A stretch of DNA of 64,000 nt from Peptoniphilus harei (GCF_900454685.1 NZ_UATM01000032.1:1612001-1676000); one strand, 5' to 3'; positions 7,090 to 16,857 are shown, counted from the stretch's first letter. The notes: generated by a model not told the origin, from the letters alone. Numbers and translations are program-made.

Positions 7090-8379
7090 TTATTTGATTT
7101 GCATTTCAAATTTGTTAAATCCATTTTCCTTGTAAAAATTTTTGCTCACAATATCTATATCTTTAAAAGTCTTATTAAAATAATCTTCATCTTTTACTAG
7201 GCCTCTCACTACTATCCTTCCCTTGTCAAAATTGTAGGATGTTATGACCAAATTTTCATCTTCAAGTTTTTGTATTTCAGAAACTTTTTCTATAAACTTT
7301 TTATTCTTTTCTTGAAACCTATCAGATGATAAATCTATGTCCTCGCCCTCGGTTGCTTCTTGAGTTTTTATTTTTTCACTTATGATTTCATTTTCATTTT
7401 TTAGCTTCTTGTAATAAAAAAGATTTGAAATTATTAAAATTAATATAGCAAGGGGCAAAATGTAATTAATATAATTTTTATCTTTTTTTGTTTTATTCTT
7501 CTCTTTTTCTTTAGTCTTTAAAATATTAAGTTCTAAATTTTTCCCAAGATACTCATATTCTAAATTGCTATAGGACTTTAGAAGATCCTTAATAGTTTCT
7601 GAGTCTGCAATTTTTCCAAAAAGATAAATTTTATCTCCACTTGCAAATTTTTCTATTTTATTAATGTGTCTGATAAAATAATTCTTATATTTAAACAAGA
7701 AGTCTTCTTCAACTTTTTGTTCCTCTATATCGTACCTAAGATTAATTATGTTTGAGGCATTTTTCTCTTCTAGTCCATTGTCTTCAATTATTTTTTCAAT
7801 GTTCTCGTCGTAAATTTTCTCATAGGATTTTACTAGATCATCCTCAATAGAAATCAATTTTATGTAAGTAGCTTGGACTTCTAGAAACTTACCATCCTTT
7901 GAGAAAGTTTGACTCTCTGGAAGTATCTCATAATTTTTAACTTCTAATTTATCTAAGATTTCTTCAATTTTTAAAATCATGTCTTTGGGAACTAGATCAA
8001 TAGAAAGTTCTAGGTTATCTCCAAGAGATTTTTTCTTATAAAAAATTTTGTAATCATCAAGATTAAAATCTCCATAATCTTCCAATTCAAGATTTAAAAA
8101 TCCTCTAATTTCAGACTCATCAATTTCTGGAATCTTGTAATTAATATGAATAAATTCACTTGAATCAAATATTACATAGGCTTTATCCCTCTTCTTTAAA
8201 TCAAGTTTCTTAAAAATCTTTCCCATCTTATAGAAAAAATGGTGGTAATCTAAAATATTCCCATCCTTATATATCCTATAAGGCATGGGAACAGAATTTT
8301 TCTCTTCTTCACTTTTTGTCTTGTCAAAAATATTTATAAAACCGTCATTAAGCTTAATTTTTATACTTCTGTCAAACAT
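7090..8379 (-). CDS. Type IV pilus assembly protein, PilM/PilN-like fusion (GspL-like layout)
   Basis: The 429-residue protein has a cytoplasmic N-terminal part (1-290) that resembles the actin-like PilM fold, then a Lys-rich stretch, one membrane helix (about 303-322, ILPLAILILIISNLFYY), a short coil, and an extracytoplasmic region of about 100 residues ending with a PilN-like GRIVVRGLVKDEDYFN. In most type IV pilus systems PilM and PilN are separate; here one chain joins them, giving the layout of GspL. It links the motor to the pilus base. It follows the prepilin peptidase gene by 3 bp, with SD AGGTGA. The assignment rests on context and layout, since sequence signatures are weak. Confidence 0.7.
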   Translation of the reverse strand: MFDRSIKIKLNDGFINIFDKTKSEEEKNSVPMPYRIYKDGNILDYHHFFYKMGKIFKKLDLKKRDKAYVIFDSSEFIHINYKIPEIDESEIRGFLNLELEDYGDFNLDDYKIFYKKKSLGDNLELSIDLVPKDMILKIEEILDKLEVKNYEILPESQTFSKDGKFLEVQATYIKLISIEDDLVKSYEKIYDENIEKIIEDNGLEEKNASNIINLRYDIEEQKVEEDFLFKYKNYFIRHINKIEKFASGDKIYLFGKIADSETIKDLLKSYSNLEYEYLGKNLELNILKTKEKEKNKTKKDKNYINYILPLAILILIISNLFYYKKLKNENEIISEKIKTQEATEGEDIDLSSDRFQEKNKKFIEKVSEIQKLEDENLVITSYNFDKGRIVVRGLVKDEDYFNKTFKDIDIVSKNFYKENGFNKFEMQIK

Positions 8380-8382
8380 ATT

Positions 8383-9114
8383 TCACCTACAAATTAAGAA
8401 AATAATTATAGCCACAGTCATAAAGGGTCCAAAAGCAATGGAATCCTTGAAAGTTTTCTTCTTAAGTAAAATTAATATTAAAGATATAAGTCCTGCACTT
8501 ATAAAGGAGTCCTTAAATAGGACAAAGGCCTCATATAAATTATTCGCCAAGAGCCCCATTATAAGAGAATAATAAACATCTCCTAGACCCATCATCTTTG
8601 TAACAAAATATATTAGAAAAAATATAAGACCCATTCCAAGAGAATATTTTAGAGAATTTATAAGCCCTCCAATAATAAAAACCTTATAAATAAGGACAAA
8701 AAACAATAATATTAAGAGGTCAAGGTTATAAATATAACCTGTCTTATAGTCAATGATTCCAATAAAAAATGCAATTATTAAAATAAAAATAACTATCAGG
8801 GTCTCAAGAGAAATTTTATATCTCATAAAAACTAAAAGAGCCAAAAGAGAAGTTAAGACTTCAAGATAAAAGTTTTCTCTTTCAATTTTTTCTCCACAAT
8901 AAGAGCATTTCCCTCTTAAAAATATATAAGAAAAAACTGGAATCATTTCATAAAAACTTAAAGTCTTCTTGCAAGAATCACAATGACTTCTTGAGAATAT
9001 AAAGTCTTCTCCCCTCTCCCTTCTCTCAACAAAAACTTTGTAAAAGGATCCAAGGGAACCGCCAAATAAAAATACTAATAAAGATATAAAAATAAAATAT
9101 AAGTTAACTTTCAT
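8383..9114 (-). CDS. Prepilin peptidase (PilD/ComC type, A24)
   Basis: A 243-residue integral membrane aspartyl protease with about six to seven helices. N-terminally it carries the full methylase-type part with the two-pair zinc motif CDSC (near residue 44) and CSYC (near residue 72). The two catalytic aspartates lie in IIDYKTGYIYN (near 123) and GLGDVYYS (near 180). It cleaves the leader of prepilins after Gly and N-methylates the new terminus. It overlaps the pilin gene by 11 bp and has no obvious SD, so it is probably translated by coupling. Its place inside the pilus operon assigns it to this system. Confidence 0.93.
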   Translation of the reverse strand: MKVNLYFIFISLLVFLFGGSLGSFYKVFVERRERGEDFIFSRSHCDSCKKTLSFYEMIPVFSYIFLRGKCSYCGEKIERENFYLEVLTSLLALLVFMRYKISLETLIVIFILIIAFFIGIIDYKTGYIYNLDLLILLFFVLIYKVFIIGGLINSLKYSLGMGLIFFLIYFVTKMMGLGDVYYSLIMGLLANNLYEAFVLFKDSFISAGLISLILILLKKKTFKDSIAFGPFMTVAIIIFLICR

Positions 9115-9487
9115 TATCTTTGACGAGCTTCTTGTCTTGAACTTTTATTGGACCTGGCTCTACTGTCACATCTCCATCAGCTGTTGATGTGATTTTAAAA
9201 TCTTTTGCTCCATCAAGATGCTTTGCGGGTTTTGGAATCTTTCCTCCTTCAATATAGGGCTTTAAATCTTCTGCATTAATTTCACCTTTTTTATCGGGAT
9301 TGTCAATGAAATATAAAATGCCTGCACTTTTTAAGACCTTGACATTGGCATTGTGAGCTGCCGCTTCTGCTGCCAAGTTAGTTGAGCTATATCTCATAGC
9401 TGCAATGGAAATTAAAATTGCAATAATTGCTATTACAATTACCAACTCAATTAAAGTAAATCCCTTGTTTCTTTTTTTGTTTTTCAT
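9104..9487 (-). CDS. Type IV pilin-like protein (ComGC/PilA type)
   Basis: The 127-residue precursor starts MKNKKRNKGFTLIELVIVI, an almost ideal class III signal: a basic leader, Gly at -1, Phe at +1 and Glu at +5, then one long hydrophobic helix to about residue 33. The mature protein has a short helix and a small Lys/Asp-rich tail with no cysteines. It is the only prepilin visible in the window, so either it forms the pilus alone or minor pilins are elsewhere. It lies between the pilC-like gene (9-bp gap) and the prepilin peptidase gene. Confidence 0.93.
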   Translation of the reverse strand: MKNKKRNKGFTLIELVIVIAIIAILISIAAMRYSSTNLAAEAAAHNANVKVLKSAGILYFIDNPDKKGEINAEDLKPYIEGGKIPKPAKHLDGAKDFKITSTADGDVTVEPGPIKVQDKKLVKDNES

Positions 9488-9496
9488 ATGTCCCTC

Positions 9497-10666
9497 CTAA
9501 AATTGATTTACCATATCAAAAATTGGTAGTGCAATTGACAGCACTATAAATCCAATTATCAATGCCATTATAATTATTAAAATTGGTCCCATTAGACCAA
9601 GGAATTTTTGGTTTCTGGAATTTAATTCTTCGTCATAATATGAAGACATTATAGAAAAAACTTCTCTTAAGCTTGAAGACTCTTCTCCAACCCTAATCAT
9701 TGATAGCAAAATATTTGAAAAAACTCCAGCTTCTTGAAAACTTTTATATAGATGATCTCCTGACTTTAACCTTGCTAAAATCTCTTGATACTTTTCTTTT
9801 AAGCTTAAATTTTTTTCCATCTTAGAAATTATTTCAAGACTCCTATCTACTGTTAAACCTGACCCAAGTAAGAGATCCATGTTAAAGGATAGGTTCATGG
9901 ACTTTGTCATCTTATAGTAAGAGGATTTCAATAAGAAAGAATGAAAAGTCTTGGGATGTTTTTTATGATAAATTAATGCAATCGATACCACAATTAATAT
10001 TCCTAAAATTATAAATAAATAATTCTTATAAATAAAATTTGAAAATCCTAATAAAATCCTCGTTGGTAATGGAAGCAAGTTATTGTTGTCAGAAAAAATC
10101 TCCGCAAAACTTGGAATTACATTTATAATCAAAAAATTAATTATAAAGATTGAAGTCACTAAAAGAATTATAGGATAGGCCATGGCTTCAATAATTTTTG
10201 AACGAGTCTTTCTCTTTTTTATGTAGTAATCAGAAAGTTTATTAAAAATTTTTCCAAGACTTGAAGTATTTTCTCCAACATAAACCATGTTTATTACAAG
10301 ACTCGGGAAGGCTCCCGTCAAATTCATGGCATCTGATAAAGAGCTCCCAGATCTTAAACTATCCCTTATATTACTTAAAATCTTTCCCTTGTCCTTTACA
10401 AACTGTGTGGATAATATTTCAAAGGCACTTTCTATATTTATTCCAGAATTTATAAAAAGAGAAAGTTGTCTAAATAAAATATAGAGATCCTCATTCTTAA
10501 ATTTTTTCTTGAAGTCAAAAGAATTTGAAGACTCAATATTTTCTTCTATCTTTATGGGCCTAAGTCCCTCTCTTTTTAATTTCTCCTTAGCTTTCTTTAA
10601 GTTGTCAGCCTTAATATTTCCCTTAACCTTTTCCCTGCCCCTAAAGGCCTTGTACTTGTAAATCAT
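9497..10666 (-). CDS. Type II secretion/type IV pilus inner membrane protein (PilC/GspF/ComGB)
   Basis: A 389-residue polytopic platform protein with two homologous GspF domains (about residues 60-185 and 260-380), each marked by a helical bundle with FRQLSLFINSGINIE near 63 and FNMDLLLGSGLTVDRS near 262, and hydrophobic segments near 165-190, 215-232 and 360-385. It couples the cytoplasmic ATPase to pilin polymerisation. It overlaps the ATPase gene by ATGA, and the pilin gene follows. Length is typical. Confidence 0.93.
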   Translation of the reverse strand: MIYKYKAFRGREKVKGNIKADNLKKAKEKLKREGLRPIKIEENIESSNSFDFKKKFKNEDLYILFRQLSLFINSGINIESAFEILSTQFVKDKGKILSNIRDSLRSGSSLSDAMNLTGAFPSLVINMVYVGENTSSLGKIFNKLSDYYIKKRKTRSKIIEAMAYPIILLVTSIFIINFLIINVIPSFAEIFSDNNNLLPLPTRILLGFSNFIYKNYLFIILGILIVVSIALIYHKKHPKTFHSFLLKSSYYKMTKSMNLSFNMDLLLGSGLTVDRSLEIISKMEKNLSLKEKYQEILARLKSGDHLYKSFQEAGVFSNILLSMIRVGEESSSLREVFSIMSSYYDEELNSRNQKFLGLMGPILIIIMALIIGFIVLSIALPIFDMVNQF

Positions 10667-12108
10667 AATTCACCAACAGTATGTATGTTTCTATAATACT
10701 CATCAAAAGTTGTCTCTCCACCTGCTATTAAGTTTAGAATTTCACTTGATAGGGTCTTCATTCCCTTTTCTATGGCGAGATTTTTTATATTTTTAACAGA
10801 TTCTCTCCTGCTAATCATCTCTCTAATTTCAGAATCAACAATCATTATTTCAAAGACAGCCATCCTGCCAGAGTAACCTTGGTTGCACTTATGACAACCC
10901 CTTGCCCTATAGATAAATTCATTCTTTATAAGTGGGTTTGTATTTTTAATCTTTTCTTTACAATGTGGACAAAGTCTTCTTATTAATCTTTGGGAGATTA
11001 CCCCAATAAGGCCTGCAGAAATTAGGTAGGGCTCTATTCCCATATCAATAAGTCTTCCTATTGAAGCAGGGGATGATTCTGTGTGAAGAGTAGATAGGAC
11101 TAAGTGACCGGTGATTGAAGATGAAATTGCTATGTGAGCTGTATCTTCATTTCTTATTTCGCCAATCATAATCTTATCTGGGTCCATCCTCAAAATTGCC
11201 TTGAGACCTTTTTCAAAGCTTAGACCTGTGTTGGGATTTACTTCAATTTGATTTATACCGTCAATTTTATACTCAATTGGGTCTTCAATAGTCATGATGT
11301 TTATGTCATCATCTTGAATTTTTCTTAGAAGAGTGTATAGGGATGAAGTCTTACCGGAAGATGTTGGTCCACAAATTAGAATCAAGCCTGATGGTTGAGA
11401 AATTAATTTCATTACCTTGTCATAATTTTCTCCGACAAGTCCAATTCCTTCAGGTGTATAAGAAATTCTTTGAATGTCCAAAATCCTCAAGACAATTTTT
11501 TCGCCGCTACCAGTTGGAGTTGTGGCAACCCTTATGTCGATCTTATCTCCCTTGAAGTCAAAGGAAAATCTTCCATCTTGAGGAAGTCTCTTTTCTGAAA
11601 TATCAAGTTGAGATAGAATCTTTATCCTGGTTATTAAATGAGGATAAATCTTTTCAGGCAAGTCTATTAACTTATTTAGGGCTCCATCAATCCTGATTCT
11701 CACAACTATATTGTCATGCCTTGGTTCTATGTGGATATCACTAGCATTTTTAGCAATGCTTTCTCTAAGAATATAATCAAGGGCTCTAACAGCTGGTGAG
11801 TCTTCCTTATCCTCATCTTCTAAGACGATTAAGTCCTCATACTCCTTGTTTATATCTTCTAAAAGATAATCTTTTCCATCACTATTATAGATTTCATCTA
11901 AAATTAGATTTATTTTTTCTATACTCGCTTCCTCAAAGGAAATTTCTCTTCCTAGTTTTTCGCTGAGATTGTACTTTAAAATCTCATCATTAATATGTAA
12001 AGAGTAGAAGACCACTAGGTCGCCTTCTTCTCTATGTGGAGCTATAAAATTTTTTCGACAGTAATTTTCTGTCAAAATATTTTTAAGATCAAAAGAAAAA
12101 TTATTCAC
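10663..12108 (-). CDS. Type IV pilus assembly ATPase (PilB/GspE/ComGA family)
   Basis: This hexameric motor powers pilin polymerisation. It has an N1-like segment, then a RecA-like core with Walker A GPTSSGKTS (near residue 250), Asp box and Walker B (MDPDKIMIGEIRNEDTA), the His box (STLHT), and the C-terminal zinc site CPHC...CHKC. I place the start at the GTG of 12106-12108, giving 481 residues, because AGGAGAGAGG lies directly upstream. A longer reading from the GTG at 12127-12129 has no SD and overlaps topA by 29 bp. The chosen start overlaps the topA stop by 8 bp, so translation is coupled. The full zinc motif suggests a PilB-like rather than a short ComGA form. Confidence 0.93.
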   Translation of the reverse strand: MNNFSFDLKNILTENYCRKNFIAPHREEGDLVVFYSLHINDEILKYNLSEKLGREISFEEASIEKINLILDEIYNSDGKDYLLEDINKEYEDLIVLEDEDKEDSPAVRALDYILRESIAKNASDIHIEPRHDNIVVRIRIDGALNKLIDLPEKIYPHLITRIKILSQLDISEKRLPQDGRFSFDFKGDKIDIRVATTPTGSGEKIVLRILDIQRISYTPEGIGLVGENYDKVMKLISQPSGLILICGPTSSGKTSSLYTLLRKIQDDDINIMTIEDPIEYKIDGINQIEVNPNTGLSFEKGLKAILRMDPDKIMIGEIRNEDTAHIAISSSITGHLVLSTLHTESSPASIGRLIDMGIEPYLISAGLIGVISQRLIRRLCPHCKEKIKNTNPLIKNEFIYRARGCHKCNQGYSGRMAVFEIMIVDSEIREMISRRESVKNIKNLAIEKGMKTLSSEILNLIAGGETTFDEYYRNIHTVGEL

Positions 12109-14179
12109 TTTCCTCTCTCCTGTAGTCACAAGTAGAATTACTACATTTTATTGTCTTTTTATTTCTTGAATTCATCTCTGTCAAAATGCTTCCACACTTT
12201 GGACATTTTTCATCAATTGGCTTGTTCCAGGACACAAATTCACATTTTGGATATTGGTCACAGCCGTAGAAGATTCTTCCCTTTTTAGATCTCTTAACTA
12301 CAATTTCTCCATCGTCACAGTCTGGGCACTTAACTCCAATTTTTTCAACAAGAGGTTTTGTGTTCCTACATTCTGGGAAGCCTGGACATGCCAAGAACTT
12401 TCCATACCTACCCATTTTTATAACCATGTTTCTGCCACATTTGTCACAGATTTCATCAGTTACTGGATCTTCAATTTCTACTTTTTCTATATTTTCATAA
12501 GCCTTATCGAGGTCTTCTTTTAAATCACCATAGAAGGACCTAACAAGTTCCTTCCAAGGTTTTTTACCTTCAGCAATTTCATCAAGTTCAAACTCCATTT
12601 GGGCAGTGAACTTCTTGTCAACTAGGTTGTCAAAGTTATCAACTAAGATCTCATTTACTGTTTGACCAAGCTCTGTTGGGACAAATTTCTTCTCTTCAAG
12701 GACTACATAATACCTACTTTGGAGAGTAGAAATTGTTGGCGCATAGGTAGAAGGTCTTCCAACTCCCAAGGCTTCAAGCTCCTTAATGAGTGAGGCTTCG
12801 TTATATCTTGGAGGTGGATTTGTGAAGTGTTGTTCCTTCTTAATATCTTTCAATTTTAGGACTTGTCCTTCTTCAAGTGGCGGAAGTTCCTTTGCTTTCT
12901 CAAGACTATAATCGTAAACTCTTAAGAATCCGTCAAAGTCCAAAGTAGACCCAGTTACCCTAAATAATTCAAGATTAGAAACTATATCTGCTGATATTGT
13001 GTTAAAAATTGCATTTGCCATAAGTGATGCAACAAACCTCTTCCAAATTAAGGAATACAATTTAAATTGATCCTTTGAGAGAGAATCTTTTATTGAGTAA
13101 GGTGTTTTTGTAACATCAGTTGGCCTAATACATTCGTGGGCATCTTGAATGTTTTCAGTTTTCTTTGCTGGTGCCTTTGCTTTTCCTAGATAATTTTTAC
13201 CATAAGACTTTTCTATAAAATTTAGGCATGCATTTTGTGCCTCTTGGGAAATCCTCACTGAGTCTGTTCTCATGTAAGTTATAAGACCTACTGAACCTTC
13301 TTTTGGAAGTTTAACACCCTCATAAAGACTTTGGGCAACCATCATGGTTTTCTTTGTGGAAAAATTAATTCTCCTAGAACTTTCTTGTTGCATTGTAGAA
13401 GTTGTGAAAGGATTTGGAGACTTTCTAGCTCTTTTTCCCTTCTTCACAGAGTCCACAGTAAACTTGTCCTTATCTACATTATTTATTACCTTGTCAGCAT
13501 CCTTTTCAGTCTTAAGTTCAACTTTCTTAGCCTTATTATTTTCTTTTACACCATAATAATCAGCAAGAAGTTTCCTTCTTCCTGCCCTTAAATCAGCTTC
13601 AATAGTCCAGTACTCTTCGGGGATAAAGCTATCAATTTCCTCTTCCCTATCACAAATTAATTTTAGGACTGCTGATTGAACACGACCTGCTGATAAGCCA
13701 GACTTAACTTTCTTCCATAATAAGGGAGAAATTTTATAACCTGCAAGCCTATCAAGTTCACGTCTTGCTTGTTGAGCATCAACAAGGTTCATATCAATAG
13801 TTCTTGGGTTTTTAATTTCTCTTTTTACTGTGTCCTTAGTTATTTCATTGAAGGTAACCCTGTTTTTATCATCTTCATCCATACCTAAAATATAAGAAAG
13901 GTGCCAAGATATGGCTTCTCCTTCTCTATCGGGGTCGGTTGCAAGGAATATCTTGTCTGCTTTTTTTGCTTCAGACTTAATTTCTTTAATTAAAGGACCC
14001 TTACCATATATATTCATGTATTGTGGTTCAAAATCATTTTCTATATCTATACCAAGTTTGGACTTGGGTAGGTCCCTAACGTGTCCTACAGATGCAATAA
14101 CATTGTAATTTCTGCCAAGCATCTTTTTTATTGTCTTTGCCTTAGTAGGTGACTCGACTATTACGAGATTTTTTGCCAA
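12101..14179 (-). CDS. topA: DNA topoisomerase I
   Basis: A 692-residue type IA topoisomerase that relaxes negative supercoils. The TOPRIM domain starts at residue 2 (VIVESPTKAKTI, ATDPDREGEA), the active-site Tyr is in TYMRTDSVR near residue 301, and three zinc ribbons follow the core (CDKC...CPGFPEC, CPDC...CDQYPKC, CPKC...C). The start codon is TTG (14177-14179) behind SD GGAGATG. It lies 25 bp after dprA, the common dprA-topA pairing in Firmicutes, and directly precedes the pilus genes, which ties them to one transcript. Confidence 0.98.
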   Translation of the reverse strand: MAKNLVIVESPTKAKTIKKMLGRNYNVIASVGHVRDLPKSKLGIDIENDFEPQYMNIYGKGPLIKEIKSEAKKADKIFLATDPDREGEAISWHLSYILGMDEDDKNRVTFNEITKDTVKREIKNPRTIDMNLVDAQQARRELDRLAGYKISPLLWKKVKSGLSAGRVQSAVLKLICDREEEIDSFIPEEYWTIEADLRAGRRKLLADYYGVKENNKAKKVELKTEKDADKVINNVDKDKFTVDSVKKGKRARKSPNPFTTSTMQQESSRRINFSTKKTMMVAQSLYEGVKLPKEGSVGLITYMRTDSVRISQEAQNACLNFIEKSYGKNYLGKAKAPAKKTENIQDAHECIRPTDVTKTPYSIKDSLSKDQFKLYSLIWKRFVASLMANAIFNTISADIVSNLELFRVTGSTLDFDGFLRVYDYSLEKAKELPPLEEGQVLKLKDIKKEQHFTNPPPRYNEASLIKELEALGVGRPSTYAPTISTLQSRYYVVLEEKKFVPTELGQTVNEILVDNFDNLVDKKFTAQMEFELDEIAEGKKPWKELVRSFYGDLKEDLDKAYENIEKVEIEDPVTDEICDKCGRNMVIKMGRYGKFLACPGFPECRNTKPLVEKIGVKCPDCDDGEIVVKRSKKGRIFYGCDQYPKCEFVSWNKPIDEKCPKCGSILTEMNSRNKKTIKCSNSTCDYRREESE

Positions 14180-14204
14180 AATATCATCTCCTTCTTCCTA
14201 AAAT

Positions 14205-15284
14205 TTATTTTAAAATTTGGAATTCGTTCATGGAAATTTTTTCTATAATTCCCTTAAGTTCCAATTTTGTCAGTAGCTTATTTATATAAAATACCTCATT
14301 ATTTAAATTTATGCAAATATCATTTGTGTTATTTATCCCCTTTTCAATGAGATTATAGACTGCTCTTTCTTCCAAATCTAATTCAATTTCTTCTTCTTTT
14401 TCTTTTTTGTCCAAAATCCCTGGATAAAAATCTAAGATATCTTTTATCTCTATTAAGGGAATTGCTCCGTCACGAATCAGCTTATTCGTTCCTACAGAAT
14501 AGATAGAAGTAATATTGCCTGGGACTGCAAAGACTTCTCTTCCTTGTTCTGCAGCTAACCTTGCAGTAATGAGGCTGCCAGACTTGTCTTTGGCCTCAAC
14601 AACTACGACAGTCTTTGAAAGTCCAGAAATTATCCTGTTCCTCATGGGAAAGGTAAACTTGTTGGCCTCAGTTCCCAAGGGGAACTCACTAATGACGGCT
14701 CCCTTCTCAGAAATTTCTTCATAGAGCGCCTTGTTTGACTTTGGATAGATTACATCAATCCCTGTCCCCAAGACTGCAATTGTATTTAAATTATTTAAAA
14801 GAGCCCTCCTGTGAGACAAGGTGTCAATGCCGTAGGCCATGCCACTTACAATTGTGAAGTCATAATACCTCAAATCATCAATAATCTTATTTACAGCCAT
14901 ATTCCCATAAGATGAGTGGGACCTTGCCCCAACAAAGGCAATGGGATTATAAATATTTAAATTTCCTCTAACATAAAGGAGAGAAGGTGGATTTTCGATG
15001 TACCTTAGTTCATCAGGATAGTCTTCGTCGAGGATTGTCACTATGTGAACACCAATTGAGTCAATTTTCTCCCTAATCTTTTCTATTATAAGGTCAAAGT
15101 CTTTAGCTCTCTTATCTAACCTATTGGCACTTCTTTCTGAAAGTACTTTTTCTTCCAAATAATTAACCTTATAAAAATCTTCAAGGGGAATATTTTTATC
15201 GATTAGATAATCCAAAACTTTCAAAGAATTTTGACTGGAAAAATTTATTGCATTTAAAAAAATAAGTAAATCTCTTTCATCCAT
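14205..15284 (-). CDS. dprA: DNA-processing protein DprA
   Basis: The 359-residue protein has an N-terminal SAM/HhH-like part, the DprA Rossmann core and a C-terminal winged-helix segment. Core motifs visible are GARSHSSYGN, the SGMAYGID loop, LGTGIDVIYP, SEFPLGTE, FPMRNRIISG and the GSLITARLA block. DprA binds incoming single-stranded DNA during natural transformation and loads RecA. SD GGAGG precedes the ATG. It lies between the comM-like gene (9-bp gap) and topA, in the same operon as the pilus genes, which supports a competence role. Confidence 0.97.
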   Translation of the reverse strand: MDERDLLIFLNAINFSSQNSLKVLDYLIDKNIPLEDFYKVNYLEEKVLSERSANRLDKRAKDFDLIIEKIREKIDSIGVHIVTILDEDYPDELRYIENPPSLLYVRGNLNIYNPIAFVGARSHSSYGNMAVNKIIDDLRYYDFTIVSGMAYGIDTLSHRRALLNNLNTIAVLGTGIDVIYPKSNKALYEEISEKGAVISEFPLGTEANKFTFPMRNRIISGLSKTVVVVEAKDKSGSLITARLAAEQGREVFAVPGNITSIYSVGTNKLIRDGAIPLIEIKDILDFYPGILDKKEKEEEIELDLEERAVYNLIEKGINNTNDICINLNNEVFYINKLLTKLELKGIIEKISMNEFQILK

Positions 15285-15293
15285 TGGATCCTC

Positions 15294-16814
15294 CTAGTTG
15301 CCCCAGAACTTCTTGTCCATAGTCCTATACTGGATACTTTCAAGTACGTGATCTTCTTTTATATTTTCACAACCATCCATGTCGGCAATGGTCCTTGCAA
15401 TCTTTAAAATTTTATTGTAAGTCCTTGCACTCATTCCATATTTTTTAAAGGCAAGCTCTAAAATTTTTTCAGAATTATTGTCTAATGCACAGTATCTTTT
15501 TAATTTATTTTCAGGAATTTCAGAGTTGTATTTAAAAGTCTCATCCCTAAACCTGTCCTTTTGAAGTTCTCTAACATACTTGACCCTGTTTCTTATAGCT
15601 TCAGAAGATTCTCCAGACCTTTCGGAAGAAATATCCTTGTAATTAACTTCAGGTACCTCAAGATGGATGTCAATCCTATCCAAAAGTGGATGAGAAATTT
15701 TTGAAAGATATCTTTGGATTTCATAAGGCGAGCAAGTACACTCATGAGTCTTGGAATTATGGTAACCACAAGGACAAGGGTTTAAGGCAACAACAAGCTG
15801 GAAGTCTGCTGGATACTTAACATTTGCATTAGCACGAGATATTATTATGTCCTTAGACTCCATTGGCTGACGCAAAACTTCTAAGACTGACTTTGAGAAC
15901 TCTGGTAATTCATCTAGGAACAAGACCCCCTTATGGGCAAGAGAAATTTCTCCCGGCTTTGGAATTCTTCCTCCACCTATCAATGAAACTGCTGATGCTG
16001 TGTGGTGGGGTGACCTAAAGGGTGGTTTCGTTATAAGTGAGTTGTCGTCTAAGAGTCCTGATATAGAATAAATTTTTGTAACTTCAATGGCTTCTTCAAA
16101 GTCTAGCTCTGGCAAGATTGTTGGAAATCTTTTTGCAGCCATAGTCTTTCCTGAACCTGGTGAGCCTAAAATTAAAATATTTGACTTTGCAGATGCCGAA
16201 ATTTCTAGAGCCCTCTTCAAGTTTTCTTGACCTTTTATATCAGAAAAATCCATGTCATAAGAAACCTTTTCCCTTTTTAAACTTCCCATGCATCTTTCAA
16301 TTTGAATCTCTCCCCTTATAAAAGACACAACTTCTTCCAAGGTCTTCACAGGATAAATTTCTACATCAGATACTATGGCACATTCCTTGCGATTTTCATA
16401 GGGAACGATAAATTTTCTGTAGCCCTTCTCCCTCATGGATATGACCATGGGAAGGGCACCCTGGATTTTATTTACCTTTCCATCAAGGGCAAGCTCCCCC
16501 ATGTAGACATAGGGTGAGTAGTCCATCTCAAGGCTTTCATCACAACTTAAAAGGCTCACTGCAATAGCTAGGTCAAGTTGAGTTCCATCCTTTCTAAGAT
16601 TGGCAGGAGCTAAATTTATTGTAATCCTCTTTTTTGGAAAGTCGTATCCAGAATTTTTTATTGCCGACTTTACCCTCTCTGTTGATTCTTTTACAGCTGT
16701 ATCTGCAAGTCCAACTAGGATAATTTTTGGCATTCCATTTGATAAGTCTACTTCTACGTCAACTGGATATCCATTGAGTCCAGTCAAGGTACAAGTTTTT
16801 GTGCAAGAGTACAT
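15294..16814 (-). CDS. comM: YifB/ComM family Mg-chelatase-like AAA+ ATPase
   Basis: A 506-residue protein with the YifB/ComM architecture: an N-terminal Lon-like fold (about 1-165), an AAA+ Mg-chelatase core with Walker A GSPGSGKTMAAKR near residue 218, FRSPHHTASAVSLIGGG, Walker B GVLFLDELPEF, NPCPCGYH with C-x-C zinc-type residues, and a C-terminal helical lid. In Haemophilus and Vibrio, ComM is a branch-migration helicase for transformation; the role in Firmicutes is inferred. The SD GGAGG supports the ATG. It is the first gene of the competence-like operon. Confidence 0.93.
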   Translation of the reverse strand: MYSCTKTCTLTGLNGYPVDVEVDLSNGMPKIILVGLADTAVKESTERVKSAIKNSGYDFPKKRITINLAPANLRKDGTQLDLAIAVSLLSCDESLEMDYSPYVYMGELALDGKVNKIQGALPMVISMREKGYRKFIVPYENRKECAIVSDVEIYPVKTLEEVVSFIRGEIQIERCMGSLKREKVSYDMDFSDIKGQENLKRALEISASAKSNILILGSPGSGKTMAAKRFPTILPELDFEEAIEVTKIYSISGLLDDNSLITKPPFRSPHHTASAVSLIGGGRIPKPGEISLAHKGVLFLDELPEFSKSVLEVLRQPMESKDIIISRANANVKYPADFQLVVALNPCPCGYHNSKTHECTCSPYEIQRYLSKISHPLLDRIDIHLEVPEVNYKDISSERSGESSEAIRNRVKYVRELQKDRFRDETFKYNSEIPENKLKRYCALDNNSEKILELAFKKYGMSARTYNKILKIARTIADMDGCENIKEDHVLESIQYRTMDKKFWGN

Positions 16815-16857
16815 AAGACCTCCTTATCTATTTATGTAAATTACTTTTATTTTCTTA

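Noticed and set aside
6482..7135. A 217-codon plus-strand ORF
   Set aside because: It lies antisense to the well-conserved HypE-like gene, has no SD, and its Ser/Thr/Pro-rich product is typical of a shadow frame. The same holds for other long antisense frames such as 51642-52217 over recN.
12109..12129. Longer N-terminus of the pilus ATPase from the GTG at 12129
   Set aside because: No SD precedes it, whereas the GTG at 12108 has AGGAGAGAGG at the right distance.
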